A DNA stretch of 57,694 nucleotides from Desulfuromusa sp. (GCA_029933365.1 JAOZOH010000003.1:1-57694), one strand, 5' to 3'. Shown: positions 1-9,825, numbered from the stretch's first letter. Numbers and translations are program-made. The notes: a model not told the origin generated them from the letters alone.

Positions 1-36
1 TTGGATACTAAAATGAATATTTGGAGGAACCATATT

Positions 37-1221
37 ATGTCTACTCGACAAATAATTGTTTTTGGTGGTCTTGGTTCACAGGGCCGTGGTGCACTGCTTG
101 ATCTTGCCAATAGTGATCAAGTTGATGAAATTATCTGTGCTGATGCCAACCTGGATGGTTGGGATCGCTTTGCTGCAGGTTTTGATGCAAAAAAAATCAC
201 GCCGATCAAAATTGATGCGTCCTCAAGAGATTCGCTGGTAACTCTGTTAAAGCAGAATGTTGCTGCCGCGATTGATTTGTTACCCCTCAAATTTATGCTC
301 AACGTTTTTGAAGCTGCCATAGAAGCGCGTGTTCCTCTGGTCAGTACCAATTATGCCCACCCGCTGCGCCATCTTCATCAACAGGCCATTGATGCCGGTA
401 TTGGTTTGATGCCCGAGTGTGGTTTTGACCCCGGAATTGACCTGGTTTTGTTTGGCTATGGTATCAAACAATTTGATCAAGTGACCGCGCTTCATTCCTA
501 CTGTGGTGGCTTTCCTGAAAAAAGTGCCTGTAACAACCCGCTAAATTATAAAGTGACCTGGAATTGGGACATGGTTCTGACCAGTTCTAAACGGGATTCG
601 GTTTTTATCAAAAATGGCGTCAAAAATATTATTCCGGCAGCGGAGCAACATAATACCAATAATATCGGTAAAATCAATTTTCCGGGGCTTGGTGAACTGG
701 AGGCTATTCCCAATGGTGATGCTGCTGTTTACATGGATGTTTTGGGAATTGCAGATACCATTGAGGAAACCACCCGCTATGCACTTCGCTGGCCTGGGTG
801 GAGTGATTTCTGGCGGCCACTAAAACAGCTCGGTTTTCTGTCTGATGAACCTCTCCAGTTTCCTGGTTGTCAGGTCAGTCCTCACCAGTTTCTTAACGAT
901 CTTATTGGTCCACAGATTCAATACGAGGATACGGAAAAAGATATTGTCGTTATGCACAATATCTTTGAGGGAATTAAAGCCGGAAGACGCAAAAGAATAA
1001 TCACGAACCTGCTGATCGAGCGAGATCTTGACTCTGGTCTGTTCGCTATGAATAGAGGTGTCGGTTATCCGGCAAGTATTGTTGCTCAGATGCTTGCCCA
1101 GGGCGAAATTGCAGCCAAGGGTCTTTTGTCCCCCACAGTTGATATTCCAGCTGAAAAATTTATGGCTGAGCTCTCGGCGCGGGAAATAACGATTGAGATA
1201 GAAGAGCAGGTTCTGGATTGA
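37..1221 (+). CDS. Saccharopine dehydrogenase-like oxidoreductase
   Basis: The product (394 aa) starts with a Rossmann NAD(P)-binding motif (IVFGGLGSQGRG, residues 7-18), followed by a long catalytic domain. Its CGGFPEK...NNPLNYK...W segment matches the substrate domain of saccharopine reductases (CGGLPAPE...NNPLGYKFSW). Family members interconvert saccharopine and 2-aminoadipate semialdehyde plus glutamate, or carry out similar reductive condensations such as carboxynorspermidine synthesis. I chose the ATG at 37 because GGAGG sits at 23-27; the frame stays open to a TTG at position 1, but nothing supports that start. The gene stands alone in the window and may belong to an operon reaching in from the left. 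A role in lysine/aminoadipate metabolism would fit the AmaAB genes 20 kb away, but this is inference. The family call is solid; the exact substrate is not known. Confidence 0.75.
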   Translation: MSTRQIIVFGGLGSQGRGALLDLANSDQVDEIICADANLDGWDRFAAGFDAKKITPIKIDASSRDSLVTLLKQNVAAAIDLLPLKFMLNVFEAAIEARVPLVSTNYAHPLRHLHQQAIDAGIGLMPECGFDPGIDLVLFGYGIKQFDQVTALHSYCGGFPEKSACNNPLNYKVTWNWDMVLTSSKRDSVFIKNGVKNIIPAAEQHNTNNIGKINFPGLGELEAIPNGDAAVYMDVLGIADTIEETTRYALRWPGWSDFWRPLKQLGFLSDEPLQFPGCQVSPHQFLNDLIGPQIQYEDTEKDIVVMHNIFEGIKAGRRKRIITNLLIERDLDSGLFAMNRGVGYPASIVAQMLAQGEIAAKGLLSPTVDIPAEKFMAELSAREITIEIEEQVLD

Positions 1222-1265
1222 AAAGCCGCATGATGAAGCTGAGGCGACAACTACCTTGACACCGG

Positions 1266-1282
1266 CCGGTTCTTGGAACCGG
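1266..1282 (+). terminator. Hairpin after the saccharopine dehydrogenase-like gene
   Basis: Perfect 7-bp stem CCGGTTC/GAACCGG with a TTG loop, 45 bases after the stop. There is no clear T run, so it is either a weak terminator or an RNA stabiliser. The rest of the 504-base gap (1222-1725) holds no gene I can support. Confidence 0.45.
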
Positions 1283-1725
1283 TCACACTTGCTAAGTTAT
1301 GACAATTACCTGCTCCGGTTGTGTTGGATTGCGGGAACTGTTGGAATTACGATTAGCGGCTATCAGATTGCCCTCCAGGTTCGGTGACTTGATAAATGAA
1401 ACACTCTCTCCGTCTTTGATTAGGCACTGCCTTATACAATTGTACTGCAACAGTGAGATCTGAAGTCTCGCCGTGTAACTACACAGGATACATACTTTGC
1501 TTTCATCATCAATCTGCCCAGCAAACCAGCTACAATTCTCAAATATTGAATCAACCCGATTTTCCGAATAAATAACCGTACAAACTAATGAAAAAATGAT
1601 TTTTTGTGATATAGGTTGTATATGCGTCTGCGGACAACATGACCGCGAGCACTTCTATTTTATTTTCCTGCTAGGAGGATTCATTACGATTTAATCGTTA
1701 TTCACATGAATAACAGGAGGCATCA

Positions 1726-4353
1726 ATGTATACGCATTTTTTTTCTCGTATAACGACAGTTACCTGCCTGCTTCTCTTTGCCTTCCTCTGCCCTTCCGCT
1801 CTGGCAGCCCAATTCACTGCTGAACTCAGTATCACATCACCTCAAGAAGACTTTATTTATGACCTGAAAGTTAAGGACGATCTCTATCGAGTAGAAAAAA
1901 TCAAGGGTCCCATCAATATACCACCATTACCAACCATTTATAATCGTTCCACTAAGATCACCTGGGGGCTGATTCCCCAGCTAAAACAATATATTGAAGA
2001 ACCTGATCCTGTACGGACAATTATGATGAACCCTGTTCTGGCCTGGGAATTCATGCGAAAAAATATGCAAGAGACTTTGACAGGAACAGAAACAATCGAA
2101 GGTTATCCCTGCCAGGTGTATGAATATCGGCAATCAGAAAATTCAAGTGTTGCCAATCGCGTCTGGGTATCTTCTGAACTCAATTTCACCCTTAAAGAGA
2201 TCATTTATGCATTAAATGGAAATGCAACGTTTGCCCTCAAGAATATCCAGAAGACTGACCTCGATTTAGCTCTATTCAATATTCCTCCTGACTATACCAA
2301 AATTGACATGACAGCAGCTTCAGGGAAAAGCAATGTGCACGGTAAATCTTCAAAGAGGGATAGAGCTAAAAAGCCAATTTCCACAACTAGTGATATTAAA
2401 AGAACTTCAACACAAAGCATTGAACTAAAGCCAAATCGGCAAATTACCATTTCTGCCACCGGTGCTAATCCAGAAGGAAACAGTTCCAAGGTCTATATGA
2501 AAGTGATGGATAAGGACAATAAGCCTCTGATTAAAGAGCATGTCATCCTGAAAAATGGCGAGAAAAAAACGTGGGAGATTTCACCGGAAGAACAATATGA
2601 GTACCTTTCATTATCAGGTGATGAAGGTTTGATCAGATTTCAAATTGACCAGACAATACCTGAAACAACTGCTTCTTCCCCGGAGTCAGTTTCTAAATTA
2701 GAACCTTCAGTAGCTGCAACAACGATCGATCCAGAATCCGCTTCCACAGCAGAAACTGTTTTGTCCCCCGCTAACATTATTTTTATTCTGGACGCTTCCG
2801 GTTCTATGTGGGGACAGGTTGAAGGTGTTGCCAAGATCACCATTGCCAAGGATGTTCTTACCGGGCTGATACAGGATTTACCGGATAGTACGGTCGTCGG
2901 TTTAGTTGCCTACGGTCATCGCCGCAAAGGCGATTGTGATGATGTCGAAGAATTGATCACCTTAGGGCCGCTCAATAAGCAATCCATGATTGGCAAGGTT
3001 CAAAAACTGAACCCAAAAGGAAAAACTCCCATCAGCCGTTCAGTCCGGCTGACTGCTGAGCGGATCAAACATCTTGAGGATGTGACCACCATCATTCTGG
3101 TATCCGATGGCAAAGAAACCTGTGACCCTGATCCATGTGCCCTGGTGAAAGAACTCAAAGATTCTGGGATTAAATTTATCATGCATGTCATTGGTTTTGA
3201 TGTGACTGAGGAAGAAAGAGAGCAACTGGAGTGCATGGCAAAAGAAGGTGGTGGCAAATACTTTACCGCCGCTAATGCCAAAGACTTCAGATTAGCTGCC
3301 CAAGAGGTGGTAAAAAAAGTGACTCCAACTTACGGAACACTGCAAATAACAGTGAGCAAAAACAATAAACCTTTTTTTACTGCGGTCACCATCACAGATC
3401 TGAAAACCGGTAAAAGCTGGGCACCAGGCAGTTCATCCGGCGAAACAGGTATTGCCAAAATACAGCTGGAGCCAGGGAACTATACAGCGGAGCTAAAAGA
3501 CCTGGGTGTGAGCGGCGGTAAAACACCATCAGTTAAACTAACGGACATTGTCATTATGAGCGGCGAAACGGTACGACGGAGTGCTGATTTTTCAGACGGA
3601 ACGCTTGTGATCACCACACACCTCAATGGAGCACCATTCAAAGGCTATGTTTTTTATTATCGCCAGGGAGAGAACAAGCATTTTCACAACGAGAATACTC
3701 ACCCAAAAACAGGTCAACTCAAGCGTAAACTATTACCTGGCATATACCGGATCAAAGTGCAAACGGACAGCATAGTCGGAAAACCTGTTGTTATTATTGA
3801 TGATCTGGTAATTCCTCCGGGCAGCACAGTGGAAAAGAATGTAGATTTTTTTAGCGGTGAGGTAACCGTTGCCTCCACCCTGAACGGCAAACCCCACGAA
3901 ATGCCCTTTAAAGTTTTTGATTCTACCGGGAAACAAATTTATAAACATTGGAGTTCAGGAGGACAACGTCTGATTCGCCTAGCTGCCGGAACCTATACGA
4001 TCAAAGTGACAACCTATGTGGATAAGTCAACAAAAAGTTTCGAGAACATAATAGTCGAAAATGGTCAATCCCAGACCGTGAAAGCAGCCTTTGACTTCGG
4101 CAAGTTGACCATTGCCGCGACTTTCAACGGAAAACCCTTCAGTACGCCGTTTAAAGTCTACGACAGTGCTGGTAAGCAGGTTCTTGATAATTGGACTCAA
4201 AAAGGGCAACGTACGGAAATGTTGGCTAAAGGCAAATATACAATTAAAGTCATCAGCATAAAAGACAACAAACAGGTTGTGATGTTTGAAAATATCAATA
4301 TCGTCATCGGACAGTCTCAAACGGTAACTGCAAACTTTCCGATGATGGAGTGA
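1726..4353 (+). CDS. Exported von Willebrand factor A (vWA) protein with C-terminal beta-module repeats
   Basis: The 875-aa product has a signal peptide (hydrophobic core about residues 8-22, ALAA cleavage region), a lipoprotein-localisation-like/DUF4412-like N-terminal part (about 28-190), a linker, and a vWA domain starting near residue 350. The vWA metal site is complete: DASGS at 356-360, the Thr of GKTPIS, and the Asp of VSDGKE. Residues from about 538 to the end are four beta-rich modules of 85-90 aa; the last three share motifs such as NGKPF...PFKVYDS.GKQ and G.Y.IKV, which indicates internal duplication. AGGAGG lies just before the ATG. The next gene begins 12 bases after the stop, so the two are probably co-transcribed. 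It likely acts as a periplasmic or surface-exposed metal-dependent adhesion protein; the partner is unknown. Confidence 0.75.
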   Translation: MYTHFFSRITTVTCLLLFAFLCPSALAAQFTAELSITSPQEDFIYDLKVKDDLYRVEKIKGPINIPPLPTIYNRSTKITWGLIPQLKQYIEEPDPVRTIMMNPVLAWEFMRKNMQETLTGTETIEGYPCQVYEYRQSENSSVANRVWVSSELNFTLKEIIYALNGNATFALKNIQKTDLDLALFNIPPDYTKIDMTAASGKSNVHGKSSKRDRAKKPISTTSDIKRTSTQSIELKPNRQITISATGANPEGNSSKVYMKVMDKDNKPLIKEHVILKNGEKKTWEISPEEQYEYLSLSGDEGLIRFQIDQTIPETTASSPESVSKLEPSVAATTIDPESASTAETVLSPANIIFILDASGSMWGQVEGVAKITIAKDVLTGLIQDLPDSTVVGLVAYGHRRKGDCDDVEELITLGPLNKQSMIGKVQKLNPKGKTPISRSVRLTAERIKHLEDVTTIILVSDGKETCDPDPCALVKELKDSGIKFIMHVIGFDVTEEEREQLECMAKEGGGKYFTAANAKDFRLAAQEVVKKVTPTYGTLQITVSKNNKPFFTAVTITDLKTGKSWAPGSSSGETGIAKIQLEPGNYTAELKDLGVSGGKTPSVKLTDIVIMSGETVRRSADFSDGTLVITTHLNGAPFKGYVFYYRQGENKHFHNENTHPKTGQLKRKLLPGIYRIKVQTDSIVGKPVVIIDDLVIPPGSTVEKNVDFFSGEVTVASTLNGKPHEMPFKVFDSTGKQIYKHWSSGGQRLIRLAAGTYTIKVTTYVDKSTKSFENIIVENGQSQTVKAAFDFGKLTIAATFNGKPFSTPFKVYDSAGKQVLDNWTQKGQRTEMLAKGKYTIKVISIKDNKQVVMFENINIVIGQSQTVTANFPMME

Positions 4354-4365
4354 AAGGGTAAAGAG

Positions 4366-5943
4366 ATGATACCCCGACAAAAAAGAAATGCGATAACTGC
4401 CAGCATAGCCTGCATTGTCCTTGTTTTTTCCTGTTACGTACCGGCATGGGGCGATACATCAGTGCTAGGCGGTGAACTTCCGCTGATAGCTGAGGCTACG
4501 GTAATTAAAGATCGTTTTGAGCAGGGTGTTGGTCGTCTGGAGTTGGAAACAAATTCCGCCCCAAATGAGGTAGCCGACTTCTATCGAAAGGTCATGGAAC
4601 AGAAAGGGTGGCCGCCGGGAATGGTCATTTCCATTGGAGATCAAAGCGTGCTCATGCTTCACAATCGGGGCGATCAATTTGTTCTGAAAGCGGAATTGAA
4701 AAACGGTAAAACCGAAGTGATCATAGCGCTGATTATAAAATCATCATATCCTACGCCTCAAATCAGTGGAAAGCTATCTACGACCGACTCACAACCATTA
4801 CCCAATGCTCAGATGTCCCATACTCAAACCCCGATAGATGCCAACCGTGAAACCGGTCAGGATCTTAACCGACACCAGACTCAGGAACTGCACGGACAAC
4901 AAACGCTTATCGTACCGGAATCAGATCAGGCACCCACTTTCAGCGCACCAGATTTCAAGGTCATGAACGTAGCCTACTGGCCTGAACGTACACGCATTCG
5001 GGTAAAAGTCCGAAACAATGCCAAATCATTCAACGGAACACTTTGCTTTCGTCTCCAGCTTTTTGATCCTTACGGACCATTCAGCATAGACAAAGTGGTG
5101 TCGGTACCGGTCTCGCTCAAGATGATGGATCCTGTTTGGGTCACCCTGTTGTCTGATTTTCAGTGGCCGGAACCCATTGAACACCCCACTCTCAACGCCG
5201 TGGTTTCCGTTGACCCTGATAATAATATTCGGGAACAGGATGATGGCAACAATCTTTTTCAAAAAACCCTGCGCGTTCCCTGCGGTATCCGGATCGAGGC
5301 TCTTTCAAATACAACTCTGGTCCAGGGCAAAGGAAGTGAGTTCGCAATTTACGGGACATTCGGCTCCCGCCAGGCAGGTCGTGTTGTCTGTCTGGAAAAA
5401 GACGGCAACCGGGAAAAACTACATACAAGCTCCTGGCATAATGGAACTATCATTGTAAGTGTGTCCCACAAGGGAACCGGTAGCTATGATATGGTGGTTT
5501 ATTGTTCTGACCCCGATACCACTGAGGCCTATGCCAGTAATAAAAAGACCCTTAAAATAGTAAAAAAGGCAACTAAAATTCAGCTAAGCTCAGGCAATTT
5601 GAATGCCAAAGAACTTGCTGAGGCACTAGCCTGCGAATATAAAGATTGGCTTAGCGATGACTCGACCAATATTAAAAAATTCTGGATGGAAGATGGTAAC
5701 CCCGGTGCTATTGTTAATTCTGTTTTTATCCAAAAACCTTTTACCGTAATTCTGGAAATCCTTCAGCAGGATTTTCGGGTTGCATATCAGGAAATTACTG
5801 ATTTTGCGGAAACAGATGAGGGGTTTATGTTGAGTCAAGCCTTTCCAGGGCTTGGGCCAGGAGTATATCATCTTAAATGTATGCAAAAAAATTATATGGG
5901 TATTATAAGACATGAACAATCATTTACGTTTCGCTTACAATAG
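4366..5943 (+). CDS. Exported protein of unknown function with CARDB-like region
   Basis: The 525-aa product has an N-terminal signal peptide (hydrophobic stretch about residues 11-27, ending AWG). Residues about 35-125 form a small domain (ADFYRKVMEQKGWP...VLMLHNRGDQFVLKAEL) similar in layout to periplasmic domains that follow secreted-protein stress markers, but I cannot name it. A Gln/Thr/Pro-rich linker follows. Residues about 195-305 resemble a CARDB-like beta sandwich (VRVKVRNNAKSFNG, VSVDPDNNIREQDDGNN). The C-terminal 120 residues are unrecognised. It follows the vWA gene by 12 bases and is probably its functional partner at the cell envelope. No catalytic motif is visible. Confidence 0.6.
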   Translation: MIPRQKRNAITASIACIVLVFSCYVPAWGDTSVLGGELPLIAEATVIKDRFEQGVGRLELETNSAPNEVADFYRKVMEQKGWPPGMVISIGDQSVLMLHNRGDQFVLKAELKNGKTEVIIALIIKSSYPTPQISGKLSTTDSQPLPNAQMSHTQTPIDANRETGQDLNRHQTQELHGQQTLIVPESDQAPTFSAPDFKVMNVAYWPERTRIRVKVRNNAKSFNGTLCFRLQLFDPYGPFSIDKVVSVPVSLKMMDPVWVTLLSDFQWPEPIEHPTLNAVVSVDPDNNIREQDDGNNLFQKTLRVPCGIRIEALSNTTLVQGKGSEFAIYGTFGSRQAGRVVCLEKDGNREKLHTSSWHNGTIIVSVSHKGTGSYDMVVYCSDPDTTEAYASNKKTLKIVKKATKIQLSSGNLNAKELAEALACEYKDWLSDDSTNIKKFWMEDGNPGAIVNSVFIQKPFTVILEILQQDFRVAYQEITDFAETDEGFMLSQAFPGLGPGVYHLKCMQKNYMGIIRHEQSFTFRLQ

Positions 5944-6207
5944 CGTAAACAACGCGCTAAAATATGATATGAGCAATCTAGACTAACCAGGGAGGCAACA
6001 AAGAAAACTCGAAATTTCCACTCCTCAAATGTGCCCTTAAGGACAGAAAAGACAAAGTTGTTGTTACCAAATCTTTTGCGTTTCAGCTTTGATCAAAAAC
6101 AATAACGAGGAGTTGATCAGGTTTTCTTAACTGAAAAGCAGTGAGCAACTATTAAGTAGAGCGACAATGAAGACAAATATTATCCTCATGGGTTGAAAGG
6201 AGACAAA

Positions 6208-6816
6208 ATGAAAATTCGAATTTTATTAATGGCCTTGGGCTCTGCGATGGTCATGTTTATTGGAAGTGCTTTTGCGGGGCCAAATATAAACCCAGGTTTG
6301 TGGGAAATCACGACAGAGACTGAGATGGTGGGTATGCAAGGGATGAATGTACCGCCGCAAACCCATACACAATGCTTAACTCAGGAAGATCTGGTCCCCC
6401 AAAGTGAAGAAGCCTCAAAAGAATGTCAGATTATGGATGTCCGTCAAAGTGGCAGTACAATCTTTTGGAAAATCATCTGTTCCGGACAAAATGGATCGAT
6501 GGAAGGAACAGGAGCAATCACTTACCATGGTGATTCTCTTGATGGAGTCATGGACATGGTCATCCAGGGTGCCAACATGCAGATCAAAAACACGATCAGG
6601 GGGTACCGCATAGGGGAGTGTACAGCTCAACAGCAAAATATCGAGAACCAGCAACAGCCTATGACACAAAACGCTAATGCCGGACAAACAGTAACTGACG
6701 ATGTTAAAGACGTCGGCCAAGCAGCCAGAGACGAGGCTAAGCAGTCAACCATCAATGAGGTACGTGATGGTGTCAATGAAGGTGTTCGCAAATTATTTAA
6801 GGGATTTTTTAAATAA
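6208..6816 (+). CDS. DUF3617-family periplasmic protein
   Basis: The product (202 aa) has a clear signal peptide (cleavage after SAFA) followed by the DUF3617 signature: PGLWEITTETEM...P..THTQCLT at residues 28-60, then paired cysteines and a GSMEGTGAITYHGDSLDG segment. DUF3617 proteins are small exported beta proteins of unknown function, common in Proteobacteria and Desulfuromonadales. The C-terminal 60 residues are Gln/Asn-rich and then amphipathic. The ATG at 6208 has AAAGGAG upstream; an in-frame TTG lies five codons before. Only 46 bases separate it from the Cys-rich Tat protein, so it is probably the first gene of that operon. Whether it serves the peptide system is unknown. Confidence 0.7.
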   Translation: MKIRILLMALGSAMVMFIGSAFAGPNINPGLWEITTETEMVGMQGMNVPPQTHTQCLTQEDLVPQSEEASKECQIMDVRQSGSTIFWKIICSGQNGSMEGTGAITYHGDSLDGVMDMVIQGANMQIKNTIRGYRIGECTAQQQNIENQQQPMTQNANAGQTVTDDVKDVGQAARDEAKQSTINEVRDGVNEGVRKLFKGFFK

Positions 6817-6862
6817 GTCGGTAATTTAAGAACCGTAAGCCACATCAATGAAAGGAGAAAAA

Positions 6863-7597
6863 ATGAATGACTTAATCCCCCGCCGCCAGTTCATCCTTAA
6901 AACTGTAGCATTAGCTGCAGGTATAAGCTTTATGGATCTCAATTTTTTACTAACCTCAGACGCAAGTAAACTCCCGAGAAATCTGCAGACTAAACTGAAA
7001 ATATTGAAGGTTAAATTGTCTGGCTTTAACATTAACGTTTTCCAAAGTGAATTCGGAAGAATTACTCCAATGAAACCCGCAAGCCGCATGGGAATAGCGG
7101 GACTGACACAAGGGATGGGTTGCCCTGTGCACTCAGTTGGAGGTTTGTCAGGAGCAAGCGCTGCAAGCTCATGTCCTCAATTTTCAGGGTGTGGAATAAA
7201 TGCCGGTACGGGATCGTGTTTTAACTTTGAAAATTGTGTAACAAATGTATGCAGTGGTCAAGACACTGGAGGTGATGATGGCGGTGTATGCGGCATGAAT
7301 GATTGTAACGATCAAAGTTGCCCTGCCTTGGGTTACTGTGATGACAATGAATGCTCATCACAAGACTGTCCTAGTTTATCAACGTGTGGAAAAAATAAAG
7401 TAGACATCACTGGATTGATAGGCAACTTGCGCAATGATCCTTATATTCAAGGATTGATGGAACATTTCCATACGACAAATACCAACCAATTATCTAGTCA
7501 AATACAAAGGATGATAAAGCAAAAACGGCATATTACTCCACAACAAGTGATGCCAGGTGCTTTAAAAACACCTGCAATAAGACCAAAAACCTATTAA
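6863..7597 (+). CDS. Tat-signal Cys-rich protein, candidate substrate (RiPP precursor) of the adjacent radical SAM enzyme
   Basis: The 244-aa product begins with a twin-arginine signal (PRRQFILK at 6-13, then a hydrophobic stretch). The middle part carries 13 cysteines at residues 87-175. From C143 on they fall in a regular 5-5-6 spacing that repeats once (143, 148, 153, 159, 164, 169, 175). Cx3D or Cx3E occurs at C119, C130, C143, C159 and C164. Cx3D is the motif in which radical SAM enzymes of the ranthipeptide type link Cys sulfur to the Asp side chain. A CP(x)4C element also recurs (C104, C153, C169). The last 65 residues are Cys-free and basic. AAAGGAG lies before the ATG at 6863 (another ATG is at 6848). 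The gene is immediately followed by a radical SAM/SPASM gene. The alternative is a metal-cluster-binding Tat protein. The precursor role is inferred from motifs and context. Confidence 0.6.
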   Translation: MNDLIPRRQFILKTVALAAGISFMDLNFLLTSDASKLPRNLQTKLKILKVKLSGFNINVFQSEFGRITPMKPASRMGIAGLTQGMGCPVHSVGGLSGASAASSCPQFSGCGINAGTGSCFNFENCVTNVCSGQDTGGDDGGVCGMNDCNDQSCPALGYCDDNECSSQDCPSLSTCGKNKVDITGLIGNLRNDPYIQGLMEHFHTTNTNQLSSQIQRMIKQKRHITPQQVMPGALKTPAIRPKTY

Positions 7598-7636
7598 GAC
7601 AGGCAAAGCACACTGAACCTTTACTGAGTGAAACTT

Positions 7637-9034
7637 ATGGACTATGTATTGAATGATCAACAGTTACTCAAGCCATCCGATTACAATTACTATATGGCCT
7701 TGCCAGACAGAACGACCCTTTTTTTTAATTTTTTCACCCTGAACTTATTAATCTATAAGGGGCGTGATGCTAGCAAGGCCATATCTCTACTAAATGGTGA
7801 CTGTCATATTAACAATATGGATTTAAAAAAAAATGAAATTCATCATCAGCTTATAAAAAATGGTTTTTTTATTAAAAAAACCATTTCTGAATTAGAGATT
7901 CTTCGACAATGGCATAATCAAGCTAGGGGGAATAACCAACATTTAAATCTTACAATTATTCCAACACTTAAATGTAATTTCCGTTGTACTTATTGCTACC
8001 AGGAACATTTTCCAATCACAATGGATCACAACACTCAAGAGGCACTAACACAGTTTATACAAAAAAAAATAGTCAATAATGGAAGTTTACACATTACATG
8101 GTTTGGCGGTGAGCCCCTCTTGGAAGTTGATATTATTGAACATCTTTCTCGGAAATTTAAAGTAATCTGTGATGAAAACAATACGAAATATTCAGCAAAA
8201 ATTATTACGAATGGCTATTTATTTTGCAGTGACGTTGCCAACAGGTTGAAAGACTGTAGCATTACCCAAGCTCAAATAACCTTGGACGGACCTGCCGACA
8301 TTCACGATCTCCGACGACCTTATATCGATGGAAGTAAAACATACGAAAAAATTATTAATAACTTGAAAGAGGCAGCACCTATTATTCCTGTAAGTCTTAG
8401 AATTAATGTTGATCAAACAAATAGAGAGAAAATAGGTGGCATTGTAAACCAAATAAAAAAAATGGGCTTAAAGGATTTTGTTCATCCATATTTGGGACAG
8501 ACCTACCCTTATACAAATACATGTAGTGATATATCTAGCGACTGTTTGACCGATTTTGATTTTTCTCTCTTAACTCTTGAAACTACTCTCGAATTAATTG
8601 AGCAAGGCTTTCATTCATTCCCTCTCCCTCGCGCTGTAAGTGCGCACTGTATGGCTGAAAAGGCAAATTCCTTTGTAATCACACCAGAAGGTATGATTTT
8701 AAAGTGTTGGAATGAAGCTTCCGAACCAGAAGCTGCTATCGGCCATTTAACCGAGCCACAAAATAAAAACATGGTGGACAACAATAACCGTTGGTTTCAA
8801 CGTGATATATTTTCTTTAGACTGTAAAGATTGCAAATTATTGCCAATTTGTATGGGAGGGTGCCCTTATATTTTCAACAAAACCGGTCATCTACACTGCC
8901 ATTCATGGAAACATAACCTAGATGAGAGTCTTGCAACATATTATTATTTAAAAGCTTTAGAAAACGAAGGTCAAATTGCTACTGCATTTGAGGAAGCGGT
9001 AGTAGAAATGAAAAGTTTTCTAGAGGATTATTAA
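7637..9034 (+). CDS. Radical SAM/SPASM-domain protein, putative peptide-modifying maturase
   Basis: The product (465 aa) has a peptide-engaging-like N-terminal region (about 1-100), then the radical SAM core with the 4Fe-4S motif CNFRCTYCY (C113, C117, C120) and a WFGGEPLL motif. The C-terminal SPASM region carries the cysteines of ILKCWNE, LDCKDCKLLPICMGGCPY and HCHSW. This layout is that of RiPP maturases that make thioether or C-C links (families with PapB, QhpD and SCIFF maturases). It lies 39 bases after the Cys-rich Tat protein, which is its obvious candidate substrate. The start is uncertain: ATG at 7637 (weak GAG) or GTG at 7628. Base composition is more AT-rich than the neighbouring metabolic genes, with long A runs, possibly a sign of transfer. 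Confidence 0.85.
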   Translation: MDYVLNDQQLLKPSDYNYYMALPDRTTLFFNFFTLNLLIYKGRDASKAISLLNGDCHINNMDLKKNEIHHQLIKNGFFIKKTISELEILRQWHNQARGNNQHLNLTIIPTLKCNFRCTYCYQEHFPITMDHNTQEALTQFIQKKIVNNGSLHITWFGGEPLLEVDIIEHLSRKFKVICDENNTKYSAKIITNGYLFCSDVANRLKDCSITQAQITLDGPADIHDLRRPYIDGSKTYEKIINNLKEAAPIIPVSLRINVDQTNREKIGGIVNQIKKMGLKDFVHPYLGQTYPYTNTCSDISSDCLTDFDFSLLTLETTLELIEQGFHSFPLPRAVSAHCMAEKANSFVITPEGMILKCWNEASEPEAAIGHLTEPQNKNMVDNNNRWFQRDIFSLDCKDCKLLPICMGGCPYIFNKTGHLHCHSWKHNLDESLATYYYLKALENEGQIATAFEEAVVEMKSFLEDY

Positions 9035-9117
9035 AAGTTTGAGATCTAAGCAAGCAGCATGTTTGACAGTAATTGACAGAAATGATGAGGGTACTGGACT
9101 CATCGAGAGAGGCTGTA

Positions 9118-9825
9118 ATGGTACGTGTGGCATCTGAAAACCACCAGCATCTTCAACGCACATCCCCTTTCAGTTTTGTTTGTGCCCAAGATTGTTCTGA
9201 TTGTTGTAAAAATAAACGGATACAAGTCAATCCTTATGAAATTGCCAGGATTGCTTCTTGCCTGAAAATAACCACAACGGAATTTATTCATACCCGTACC
9301 GAGCAAGGTGTATATCTTAAGCAGAGTGAAGACGGATCATGTATTTTTCATTCGGAAGAAGGATGCAATATTCACCTGGACAGACCGCTGGTTTGTCGCT
9401 TGTACTCCTTAGGTTTGCATCAATCAAAACAGAAAGATGAATGGTTTACACTCATAGAGCCTCCCTCTTTTTGTGATGGTGTCCTTGGCAATAACGGAAC
9501 AGTGGAATCATATCTGAATTCACAAGACACCAAATCCTATTTTGCCGCAAGCGAACACTATCGTTCTTTACTTGAAAAGGTAATTGCCAGCCTGAATAGA
9601 GCTATTATCTCTCAGCCTGACATCCCCTTGCCGGAGTGGATTTTTATATCAAAAGGTGCCGATTTTAGTGAAGATTACCCCAAGATCCTGGATATAGACT
9701 ATGTATTACAGAATGAGGCAGTGAATTCAGAAGGCAAGTCATTGGATGCGAAGGATAAAATGGATCTACACATTGCTGCTATAAAAAAACTGCTTAAAAT
9801 AATTGAGAAAGGTGAAGACTCATGA
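9118..9825 (+). CDS. YkgJ-type cysteine-cluster protein (Zn/Fe-binding)
   Basis: The product has the CxxxCxxCC motif (CAQDCSDCC) near the N terminus, then C...C...LDRPLVCRLY, the usual ligand set of the YkgJ/CxxxCxxCC family, whose members chelate zinc or an iron-sulfur cluster. I chose ATG 9118 because AGAGAGG precedes it by five bases; the frame is open to a TTG at 9073 and an ATG at 9082. The gene follows the radical SAM gene by about 80 bases and overlaps the next gene by ATGA. YkgJ-type genes often sit beside radical SAM maturases, so a role in the same modification, for example metal handling or electron supply, is plausible but not shown. About 140 C-terminal residues match nothing I recognise. 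Confidence 0.75.
   Translation: MVRVASENHQHLQRTSPFSFVCAQDCSDCCKNKRIQVNPYEIARIASCLKITTTEFIHTRTEQGVYLKQSEDGSCIFHSEEGCNIHLDRPLVCRLYSLGLHQSKQKDEWFTLIEPPSFCDGVLGNNGTVESYLNSQDTKSYFAASEHYRSLLEKVIASLNRAIISQPDIPLPEWIFISKGADFSEDYPKILDIDYVLQNEAVNSEGKSLDAKDKMDLHIAAIKKLLKIIEKGEDS

Noticed and set aside
1292..1660. Minus-strand frame open for about 120 codons in the gap after the saccharopine dehydrogenase-like gene
   Set aside because: No ATG or GTG start with a ribosome site, many rare codons (ATA, AGG, CGG), and no recognisable protein features; probably chance or a very old remnant.
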